Positions 47,186-57,803 of a stretch of 64,000 nucleotides of DNA are shown one piece after another (within the stretch, counting starts at the first letter, position 1; every line of letters begins with the position of its first letter). A model generated the notes under the pieces. The model had not been told where the DNA came from, ran no database searches, and saw only the letters and a program-made list of their open reading frames with translations. Position numbers and translations under genes: made by a program. Origin of the DNA: Monosiga brevicollis MX1 (taxonomy: Eukaryota; Opisthokonta; Choanoflagellata; Craspedida; Salpingoecidae); NCBI RefSeq assembly GCF_000002865.3, contig NW_001865052.1, forward strand, positions 805,068-869,067, given 5' to 3'.

Positions 47186-49703
47186 ATGACCATCATGGCC
47201 CTTCATGTTCGCCAGCATGCTTCGCGTGCGGCCCCGGGTAGCGGAACGCCTTGGGGGTTCGACGTGGCTGTCGCCACCCCAAGCGGCCATCTGGTGTTGG
47301 TGCCTCGCGAGGGAAACCGTGACCTCGAGGATGCTCAGATTGCTGTCGCCCCTGGCCAGACTTGGTGGATTCGCTCCCTCGATGGTCAACCTACAAACAA
47401 CATGAGCCTGTCTGCAATGCGTGGTATCTTGCAAGCCCATACCGAACTCGAGTTTGAGCTGCAGCCTTTAGCAGCCCTCCACAACGACCGCAATTCGGCC
47501 ACCACTGCCACCACTGCCACCCCTGCACGCAAGCGTCCAACCACAGCCTCCGCCAGCAGTGCCAGCAGTACCAACGCCACCCCCCGCGGCAAGCGTCGCC
47601 TTCCCGTGGCGGTAGGCACCCAACCTTCCTCCCCCGCCTTGTTCCCATCTGCAACCTCATCCCTTGTCCCGTGCGATTGGGAACCTTTGCTTTAGCCTGT
47701 CAGACAGCCCGCAACCAAGAGCTCAATGAGCACGTTGAGTGCAAGCGTGGAAACCACAAGCACCTTGCTTTCCCCAACCCCTTCTCTCAGTACAGATCCA
47801 GCACCGCAAAAAGCTGCTCCTCGCCAGGCCTGGGTTGAGCGCGGCGTACGTTGTGCAACCTCGATTGACTTTCATGTTCTATCATGCGACCCCTTGCCGT
47901 GTTTTTCGGCTCTTTTTGTCAGGCAAGCCCCATTGACACTCATTCCGCTGTGTCTGCCATAGTTGTCTCCCGTGCGCGAGCTGCCAGAGTCAGCTGCCTC
48001 GTCCATGCAGGCCAGCCTCTCCCTTTCTTCAGATCTGCGCGGAAGCGAGCCCTCTCCGCTCGACATGATATCTCGCGCACTGAGCCCGCTATCCGCGGCT
48101 GGGGAGCTCGAATCTGTGAGCGCATCTGGACGCTCACCCCCCGCTTCTGGGCCTGAGACTCAAACCGGTATCAATCCCGGCACACGCGCCAGCTCTGCCC
48201 GCACCAGCACCGACAGCATCGATTTTCGCCCCAACAGGGGTACCCAACGCTCTTATTCCATGGAACCCCGTGCGTAGTAGCGTCACCTCATGTGTGAGCC
48301 GCAGCAGGCATCCCAATTCTCACATATACACCCAACCCCCATTCCATCTTTGATGCTCTTTCTGTTTTTCAGCCGCAACACCGGATGCCTATCACAATGC
48401 CTCTGACGAGATGCCCGGGATTGAGCGTACTCGTCCTGGAACTGCACCTACCGGATCCTCCGCGTCTGGCCGACTCATCCTGCCCACTGGACAGTACGGA
48501 ACTAGCGGCGTTGTCACTGAATTGCATGGCGCGCTTCTGCATCGCCAAAATAACAAACAAAGCAAGGTACTCCAGCACCGTTCTTGGCATTATTTTCTGC
48601 TCCGTGGTGGCATCTGCGTGAGCGCGTGAGAGCATGTGCTCCTACCCATCGCCGCCACGGGTATCTTCATTGACCCTCCTTTTCAACCTTCTCACGCGTC
48701 TTCCCCACCCCCTTATTTGTCATTGCAGAAAAGTGGACATCCATTGGACCCGACCGGTTCTGGGTACGCGCGTGTTGTCGAGAAAAGGGAAAACAAAAAG
48801 AAAAAAAAGGAAAAGCTAGCATACCAATACCCTTTGCACCAAGTCCTTTTCCGTTGCTGCGCCAATTCTTCACACCAGCTTGTTCCCTCATTGATTTGGG
48901 GTGTGTACTTTGCAGGGCGGAGCGCCGATCTCGATCCTACGGGCGCCTCTCAAGCTTACATGGATCCATGTCGAGTCTCATTGCGCACGATGTACGTTAC
49001 GCGTTTGACAATGTGTCTATAGCGACTTGCCTTGCTCGCGCAAATGACCACAGGAACTGCCACGCCGGCACTCAACTGGAGCATGCCTTTGGTATGATTC
49101 TCGGGGAGTAGCATATGCCTTTTGAGTACCGCAAGTTTTTGGTACAGACATCGGGTGAGCTCCAAATCATCCAGTATGAGAAAGAAGCCAATGGCCACTT
49201 TGGCTTCTTGTGCATTGGCGGGTCAGACACGTACGTTCCATTCCGTTCACGGCAGCTCACACTCCAGTCTGATTTGCCTTGTGCTCCCCGGTCCTCTATC
49301 ACGGCGTCCTTTTATCTTGCTCACCTTGGATGGCCCGTGACTTTGACCCATTGAAGCGCGCATGGCAGCTGTTTTGTGTCGGCCATGATTCCCAACAGTC
49401 GTGCTTCAATGTTGGGATTACGCAAGGGCGATCGTCTCTTGGCCGCCGGGCGTGCCAGCTTCCTTGGCGCCACCCACGAAGAGGCCATCAACATTCTCAA
49501 CGAGATTCACCAACACGCTGAGCTAGTCGTGCTTCGCACGCCAGTCGACCAATGGGTTGCTGTTTGTCGCCAGGCACGGAACCTTGATCAACGCCTGATC
49601 GAGGACCGCAATGCAGGCCGCACGGTGAGTAAATGTGGTCGCATGTTTATGTGGCCGTGTGACTGTGTGTGTGTGTGTTGTCCCTGTGTGTGTGTGTGTT
49701 GTC

Positions 49704-49761
<58 letters not shown>

Positions 49762-52700
49762 GTCGTTGTTGTGGTCGTTATTGTTGTAGTTGTTGTTGTT
49801 GTCATTGTTTGACAAGCCCAAGAACCAGGCCCGATTCAGGCTTGATCGAACTTACACCGGTTTTCATTCTCGTACCAACAATACCAGGTGCCAACAACTG
49901 AGTTTTTCCGTAGCATTGCTTTGCCTCGAGGGCCAACGTTTGATTTGAAAGATGGCGTGACCACGGGCACCGTGCACAGGTTGGTACCTGACTTTGTACT
50001 GACCGGTCTCCACCATCACACGAGTGTTCGGCTCTTGGCGGTGTTGCCCCGCATTATATTCATGGGACACATGCTTTTTTATGTTTTTTTTTTTTTGTTC
50101 TTATTGCTTGCACGCTTTGAACTTGTGTCACGTTGAACCTTGATGTATTGATTTGTTTTGTTTGTTGCAGGTTTGTGCTCAACCGTGCCGAGCACAAAAA
50201 GATTGGCATGCGCGTAGCCGGCGGCGTCGACACAGAGGCCGGGGCCGTGTTCATCACCCATATTTACCCCATTGGTGCAGCCGCCAATTGCGCTGGTTTG
50301 CACGTTGGCAGCCGTGTCCTCGAGGTGAACGGCGAGAGTTTGCTGCTCACCCCGCAGGCTCAAGTGCGCAAGGTCATGCGAGCCAACGGTGCACCCTTGA
50401 TTACCATTTTGGTTCAAGAGTTAGCTGACAACCAATACGAGCTCATCTACTCGCAAACGGAAAAGGCGATTCGCCTTACAGCTCTTCCAATGCCAGGTCA
50501 CGCCACAGCCGGCGACTTGGTGGACTTTGAGGTCTGTCAATGTTCACAGTCGGGGATGCTTGAAAAGATTGCAATTTCGCTTGTCTGTGCTTTTAGTTTT
50601 TTTCGCTTCTCATTCGTCATGTCCTCATTGTTGTTGCTAGCTGCGCCGACATCACGGCAGTTTTGGCCTCAAGCTCGTGGGTGGCTGTGAGACCAGCTTC
50701 GGTGCCGTGTTTGTGGATGAGTGTGCGGACAACGTGTGGCACGGTGATGCCAAGTTGAGCCAGGGTGACCGCCTCGTTGCTGTCGGCGGTGTGTCTGTCA
50801 TCTCCATGACCCGTGGCGAAGTGCAAGAGTTGCTGCGTAACGCTCCCAAAGATAGCATTCACGTGCTGGTCATGCAAGTGGGCGCCGAGCAGTGGAAGAA
50901 AATGTCAAGCGAGATTCACCGAGAAGACTATCGTACTTACAACAAGCACGGCATTCGCCGCCTGCGTGCCATGCGCCTCAAGCGCTCGCAGGCTTCCGGG
51001 GGTCTAGAAACGTCCGGTCCTTTGCATGCAATCTCTTTGCATCGCGAGACCAAGTGTTCTTGGGGCTTCAACATCGCTGGTGGCAGCGACACCAAGCTAG
51101 GTGCCGTTTTTGTGACTCGGGTCGAGCCCAACGGATTGGCCAGTGTCAAGAGCGACCTGCAGCCTGGTGACCGCGTGCTACAGGTTGGGACGCTGTCTCT
51201 GCTCAGTAGCACACAATCTGAAGCGTGGTCCGTGCTCAAAGCTCAGGAGAGCCGGCTTGACATGGTCGTGCTTCGCCTGGGCTCCTCGAAATGGGCAGCG
51301 CTTCTTTCCTCCCTCAAACTCCATCGTGCGAGCGGCGACCAGCAACCAATAGCCTCATCAAATGCTCAAGAAGCACTGGATTTGGACGCGCTTCAACGCA
51401 TTCGTGAGGACCTTGTCGAGAAGCAAGGGACCAAGGGTCTGGGCTTTCTCATCACAGCTCGCCAGTCACATCAGTCTGGTGTTGAGATTTGTCAAATCAT
51501 CCCCGGCGGCAATGCCCACCGCGATGGGCGTTTGCGCGCCCATGATGTCTTGATGGCCATCAATAATACGGATGTTTCAGCCATGTCCTTTGAACAGGTC
51601 ATTGCCATTCTGCGCAAATGCACGACCCTGGCTCGTTTTGTAGTGCTGCGGGGTGGTCGGCATCGTCTCGTGGCCACGTTGCTACGAGATGCCATCTGCG
51701 CGCCCTTGCCGGTTCCCATGAGCGGACCCTTGCGTGATGTAGAGAGCCATGCAGGCTCTCGCCTTGTGATCCTACGTCGAATCAATGGCGTCTTTCCCAT
51801 ACAACTGATTGGACGCACTGAGACGGGTGTTGCTCTCAACTTTCCCGCAGATGTTCCTGCAATGATCGGGGCAGTGTCACCAGAGCTTGATCTTGACCTT
51901 CAGGAAGGAGATGCCATACTGCAAGTTGCCGAGACGCTCGTGCACGACCTGGCATTGCCAGCGCTCCAGACTCTGCTGGCTAAATATGAGCATGAGGTCA
52001 GACTTGAAGCTGGATTTTTGGTTTTGTTTGTTTATTCATCTCCTCTGATCCACTGCCGTGATTTCATGGGCACATGAGCCGCCATGCTCTCGCCGTCAAA
52101 TGGAGCTCTCCGGCAGTTCTCATGCTGAATTGTGCTTGTTCAGTGTATCCTTTTTCTCCGCGCTCTCCCTTCCTCCCTCCTCTCTCTCACTCTCTTTCTC
52201 TCTCCTTCCCCCTTTTTGTTTTGGTCCCTGACACCCTCAGGTCACGCTGCTGGTCAAAAACATGCCCGAGGCGCTGCTCACCCTCCGCCGCGCCCTCGAG
52301 GAAGAAACCGCTGCATGGCGTGCCCTGTCGGAAGATGCTGATCACTCAGTAGCGGTGGTAAGTGCTGGGGTTGCATGGTGCTTGCACTCTTCGCAATCGG
52401 TCACGAAAATAGCAATGGTGTCATGGCGAGCTTGGTGATATTTGGCTTGGGCGGCAAGGCATCTGGCATTATCCCAACACTTTCCGCAGGCTCGAACATG
52501 TCCGCATTCTTCCTCACCCTCTTCCCCTCGTCCGCTCACTCTTTTTCTCTAGGAGCGCACTGTGGCAGTCATTGAAAGCGCTCAGGTGGCTGGAGAACGA
52601 ACTGCTGTTCGACTTCAAGTGTCTGAAGCGTCCGAAGGCGCGATGGGTGCCCCTCGCACCTGTCTGATTGTGCGTCAGAATGGAAGCATGGGAATCGAGC

Positions 52701-55700
52701 TCGTCGGACCTCGCCAAGCCGGTTTGCAATTGTCACAGACGGGTGTATTTATTCACAACGTGGAACCAGGTTCTTATGCTTCCTTGGTACGTTGATACAG
52801 CCGAACCCCACTGCTGGGTTGTTTCAGAAGCCTTTTCCAAGCTTTGCGCTTGATCTTTTGCAGTTTGTGCCGCATCATCTCACAGCACAACGCCTTACAC
52901 GATATAGACCAAGGAAATTGAGCGCGGTGACCGTGTGATGCAAGTGGAGGATGCTCTCATCACATCCAACATGGGCGTTGGTGAGGTTGTGGCCTTGATT
53001 CAAAGCCACGAGGCCTCGGTACACCTCACGCTGCAACGTGATCCGCGTGCACACAACCGACTCGTCTTCGCTCTTCGACATTCCCCGGTACGTGTCCTTG
53101 TTTGAGCTCTCAATGAGAGGTATCCCTGTCCCTCGTGTGCGTGCGTGCGCCCACATGTTTACCGGCACCTTCATCAACCTTGCCCTCTCCTTGACAGGAC
53201 CTGTATGATGTCATTGATACCTCCAGCCCTGTGGCTGAGGCTTCCCTGGCTGCTTCTCAAAGTCTTCCCAGTCGCCGTACCAGCAATACTCTGCCGCGCC
53301 CACCGCCATTGGAACTTTCACTTGATGTTACGCCACCTGGGAGCATGACAGGCGCGCCATTTACGCCCATGACACCATTTAGTGGCCTGGCCGGACTACC
53401 GAGGACCGCTGCGCCGACCGAGAAACGCATTGAGCTGCCCCGCAACGCCCTGACAGGTGATTTGGGCTTCTCGCTGAGCGGTGACGATCGCGTGCCCGGG
53501 CCTGTGATCGTATCGCACATTGATGCGAGGGGCCTAGCTGCAGCTGACGGCCAGCTCCATATCAACGATCAGGTTGTCGGAATCAACGGCCGCACCACCA
53601 AGACCATCTTGCTCTCCCGGGCCAAGGAGCTTTTGGCCAAAGCCGGTGCCCGTGTCACCCTTGATGTCTTGCGCCTATCAGCCGATTCGACTGTGGAGAG
53701 CGAAGCAACTCCAACCACGCCAGCCAAGGTCGCAGATCCGCTGGCAGTTGCAACTGATCAGATCCCCACACGGGCGCCTCGAGGCAACGATGCCTCCCTG
53801 GCAAGCACTGTGCTGGCGAATGCCCTTACCGGACATGACGCAGTGCCGCCCCAGGGGCCATCCGAGGCTACAACGTATACCACCATCACCATGCGGCACA
53901 ATCGACACGACGAGCTGGGTTTCACTGTTGCCCTTGCAGACCCCGAGCAAGAGAGACAGTACACAGTACGCGTGTCCGCTGTGCAACCCACATCCATAGC
54001 GGCTCGGGCTGGGCTACAGCCCGGTGCTTTGCTGGTCGGCGTGGGGCAACACGATGTGGCTCAGGCCACTCTCGAACAGGTGCTCGACTTGATTGCCCAG
54101 GACGTCAATGGTCAAGTGGTTCTTCGCGTCCTTCAGCCTCGCGTATCCCATTCGTCGAGCGCAGCGAACAGCGCCAACGTGACACGCACGCCGTCAGATG
54201 CATCCATCCACAGTAACGACGATGTGCTGACGCCCTTGGCTGCGGGTAGTACTGAAAACCTACACTATCCCGGAGCAGCCGAGATTGTGCGCACCATTCC
54301 TCTCGTGACTGAATGGAATCTTGTTTCTCCGGGCTATCGCCCAACGGATTACACGCATGAGTCAGTCTTTACGAACCATCGTGCCGATGCGGCCCAGACG
54401 GACGCACAGCTGGCGGTCGTTCGCTTTAATCAGTTGGACCAGTTTGTGGACCGCCGCAGCCACGAGGGCATATATATGATCGGCAGCGACCATCGGCCGT
54501 TGTGCCCACTTGGACGGCAAGGCCTGGCCGGCCGCGGGCTGTTTTGTCATTGGGGGCCCAACCACGCCGTTCACGTCCTCATCTCACGTTGGGTGCGCGA
54601 CGAAGACGGGCGCATGGCTATTGTAGACCAACGGCCTGAACTCGAATTTTTGGCGCTCAAGCACCAAGTGTCCGGGGCCGTCTTCCTGCCTGGCGTTTTC
54701 ATTCGACCAGGCGAGAGCCTTTCTGGTGCCATTGAGCGCGCCCTCAATTTGGCATCAAAGGGCGTCGCTGGTGCGGTGGCTGGTACCGACCACAAAGGCG
54801 GCAAGCTGACAACAGTGACTTATCAGGCCGAGCATCCCGCTCAGCCCACTCCAATCGGTCGTCCAGCTCCGCTTGCGCCGTCGGCAGAGCAAAGCAGCCA
54901 GGCGCTGCACACCATCGAGGAAGTGGACGATGACGCCAACAGTAGCAGCGACGAAGAGGAAGCCGGTTCCGGCAAGTATGAGCCAGGTGCGGGCGGCCCA
55001 CCTCATTTGCAACTTGGGCCGCAAGGCGGCGATGCGGAGGCGGCAGGCTTAGAAGCACCTTCCCCCTGGACGGCTGCCGATGAGCTTCTAGAATGCTTGG
55101 AAGAGCCGGATATTGCTCGTATCGAGATTTTCCGCGGTGCTCTGGAGGATCCACGAAATACGGACAACGCCTGGCTTGAGACGACCGCCTTGAATTTTCA
55201 TGATGAGTCGGGACTCTTTGCCGATCTGGAGTTTGACCCAGAGGTCTCGCCGCTGGTTTGGCGCAAGGCAACGCGAGAGTGTCCCCTTTGTCCAGAGCAA
55301 ATGGAGCTGGTCTATCGCCTCGCTTCGGCTCATCAAGCCTACTTCGAGCCGCGTAAGCGGCGGCGCCGCGAGGCTGTGCGCGAGTTTGATGTCATCTTAC
55401 AAAAGGCTTCCAGCGTACCCTTTGGATTCTCTATCAGCACCAGTGGCCAAGGGCATCATCGCGTCGAAAAGATTGCGCCCAATGGCTTGGCTTTTGGACA
55501 GCTGGAGGTGGGCGACGAAATTCTGGCCATTAATGGACAGGTCATTGTAGGCTGGTCTCACCGCGATGTGCGTGTGCGCATCACGAGCAATGCCAATTTG
55601 GTCCTGCGCGTCAGCCGCGCACGCGAATCCAGTTTGCACACGGTGCACAGCACTGCCTCAATGGATAGCCAGGGACACAATTCAGGCTCGCGCAAAGGCA

Positions 55701-57274
55701 TGGGTCAGCGCGCGCGGCCCGTGTCAGTGCGCATTCAGCGCGAGTGGTATGACCGCTCCTTTGGCTTCAACGTCGCCATCAACGCGCTGGATCAATGTGA
55801 GATTTCCAAGGTCTCGTCTGACTCACCGGCCTGGTCCAAGCTACAGCTTGGTGACATTGTCACAAGCATCAACGACAAACAGGTGACCCGTCTAAGCCAT
55901 CAGCAGCTGGTGCAGCTCTGCCAGGGCAAGCTCATCCTTAACATGCGTATTCTGCGCTTGACTGAGGAGGGGAAGAGTGGATCGGCAACATCGTCATTGG
56001 CACCGCGTCGCAACTCCAGCATGGGCCGTCTGGACGAGGCGGGCGAACAGTTGGTAGAAGTGGACTTGGGCCGTGACACCCTGACCGGCGGTTTTGGCTT
56101 TGGCTGCGGCACTACGGAAAGCGGGCAGCATTTTATTACCACGACCAATCCAAAGGTAGTGAAAGGCTCTCTCCGCGCCGGCGATCGCATCATCCGTGTG
56201 AATTCGCTTGAGGGCGACAGTCTGACCGACGAGCGGCTGCACGAGGTCACGGAAGGCGCAGAGCGCCTTCATCTGCTGGCCATTCGGCAGCGTCCAGGCT
56301 TGGACGTGGAGGACCTGGAGTTTGTTTCGCGTGACTTTAACGTGGGCTCACCTGCGGGTCGTGATGTGGCCCGGGTCGATCGCGGCGATCGGCCCGTTTC
56401 CATCAAGCGCCTACAGCAGCGTCTTTCCAGTCCAGATACAGGCGTGCTCTTGGTGCAATTGGAAGCCACCGAGGAGGGCTGGGGCTTAGATCTTGCCAAT
56501 GTGGCTGCCCACGAGCTCGAGGGGCACGTACCACAGGCGGCGGTGATGGGTATTCGTGATCAGCGCTTGAGTGGTGTGGTGGAGATTGGCCAGGGTGTCC
56601 TGCGGGCTCGACGATTTGGGGAAGCTTGGTTCGAGCTGCGCTCTGAAAAGGCCGTTGGAGTGGAAGCGGTTCTTCGCGTCCTGGGCTCACCTGTCGAGTT
56701 GGAGTTGTCTCGCCGCCTCTTTGACCTCGAGCAGACAGCACCTGCGATTGAAAGCGATTCACAAGCCCCTCATTCAAACGGTGGCCGGATGTTCAAGGGG
56801 GGGCGCTGGCGGAGCAAGCGCCACGGCCAACGTCAACGCCAACAGCAGCGTGGTGGACCGAATGAAGCGGGCGGGGATTCGTCCCTCGGCCGTGGAACTG
56901 TGAGTGGAGGGGACCAGCTACACCTCGGCCGTTTTGGCCGCTTCAATAGCTCTCGCAACAAAAACAACACCAGCAAATCTCAGAACCAGCTGTCGCTGCC
57001 ACAGCAGCCGCGCCGAACCTCTGAGTCTGGAGAACGCGGTATCTCGCGCCGGTGGCTGCGCAAACATCCCAGTCGCTCCACCCCGCTGACCGATGCAGAC
57101 GAGAGCGAGACGGCAAGCCGTACGGGTAGCGGTGAGGGTGGCCTGGTGCTAGGAGTGAATGACACGAGCTCACGCCGCAGCAGCTCCACCAACTCGCATG
57201 GCATTGAATGGGACTTGACAAGCGAAAACTCGACGCACCGGCGGCCAAGCTCGCGCAGCCTCACTGCCATTTGA
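47186..57274 (+). CDS. Giant multi-PDZ scaffold with embedded NUDT9-H-like Nudix domain
   Basis: About 14 PDZ-like domains by eye, with a NUDT9-H-like domain between the tenth and eleventh. PDZ1 (47220-47470) has PWGFDVAVATPSGHLVLVPR. Low-complexity Ser/Thr exons follow to about 49080. Then PDZ2 (49110-49600), PDZ3 (49890-50460; IGMRVAGGVDTEAGAVFITH), PDZ4 (50640-50890; FGLKLVGGCETSFGAVFVDE), PDZ5 (51030-51300; WGFNIAGGSDTKLGAVFVTR), PDZ6 (51400-51655), PDZ7 (51760-52300), PDZ8 (52640-53085), PDZ9 (53420-53690; LGFSLSGDDRVPGPVIVSHI) and PDZ10 (53875-54140). The NUDT9-H region is 54280-55340. PDZ11-14 lie at 55385-55630, 55715-55965, 56045-56290 and, weaker, 56430-56700. The last exon (53198-57274) is 4.1 kb. 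The C-terminus SRSLTAI fits a class I PDZ ligand. No membrane segment was seen, so probably a cytosolic or cortical scaffold. Unity of the first exons with the rest rests on phase continuity. Confidence 0.88.
49664..49760. repeat. Intronic (TG)n microsatellite
   Basis: TG repeat with two TGTCCC interruptions inside an intron of the multi-PDZ gene, just after the donor following PDZ2. Confidence 0.93.
54280..55340 (+). other. NUDT9-H-like Nudix domain within the multi-PDZ protein
   Basis: Sub-feature. The first half reads LDQFVDRRSHEGIYMIGSDH, PLCPLGRQGLAGRGLFCHWG then PNHAVHVLISRWVRDEDGRM, the block that distinguishes NUDT9 and the TRPM2 C-terminal domain from other Nudix proteins. The Nudix box region reads FLPGVFIRPGESLSGAIERA. 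After a long acidic insertion (about 54800-55110; EEVDDDANSSSDEEEAGSG) the second half continues FRGALEDPRNTDNAWLETTA then LNFHDESG, again diagnostic of NUDT9/TRPM2. In NUDT9 the box ends REFGEE; here the same columns read RALNLA, so hydrolysis is unlikely. Confidence 0.85.
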
Positions 57275-57803
57275 AAGGTGAACTGGTTGGTCGTGATTTC
57301 GTTTACCTGGAGGCAGCAAATTGCAAACAGACAACTATATGTGGCGGGGGGCTTTTTAGATTTCCGCTGGTACGATGGCGGTGTTTAGATTGGACTACAT
57401 TTTTATCTTTTGTAATGTGTTTGGGGCCTCGACAACAGGTCGATCGATGCCCAACATGAAAGAAATTTATGCAAACATTACTCAGTCATAATGCCTGCCT
57501 GTCTCACTAGTGTGTGCGTGCATCCGTGTCTGTGTATGTCTGTCTGTGCGGGGGAAGCAGGCCTCGCGCCGCCAGGTGAGAACTTCAGCGATGTATGGGT
57601 TGTGTGTGACAAATGCTGAGGAAGTGTGGACAGATGTTGTCATCGCTGAATTGGAAAACATTTTGTTTTTGAAGCAGGTCATGCCTGACACGCGCACAAG
57701 ACGTGTACCATCTCGCAACAAAGTGGGGTGGTCGGTGTCGCTTGCATGAGATTGAAAAAGCACTCGATCCTTGGCGGTACCAAGTGGATGGGGCTGGAAG
57801 GAC
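57275..57803. other. Convergent intergenic region
   Basis: About 530 bp between the convergent multi-PDZ and ABCF1 genes. No canonical AATAAA and no gene were seen. Presumed 3' UTRs. Confidence 0.5.

Noticed and set aside
56430-56700. Counting the last PDZ-like block as a certain fourteenth PDZ domain
   Set aside because: Only the first strand (GVLLVQLEATEEGWGLDL) is convincing and the GLGF-type loop is weak. Kept as probable, not certain.
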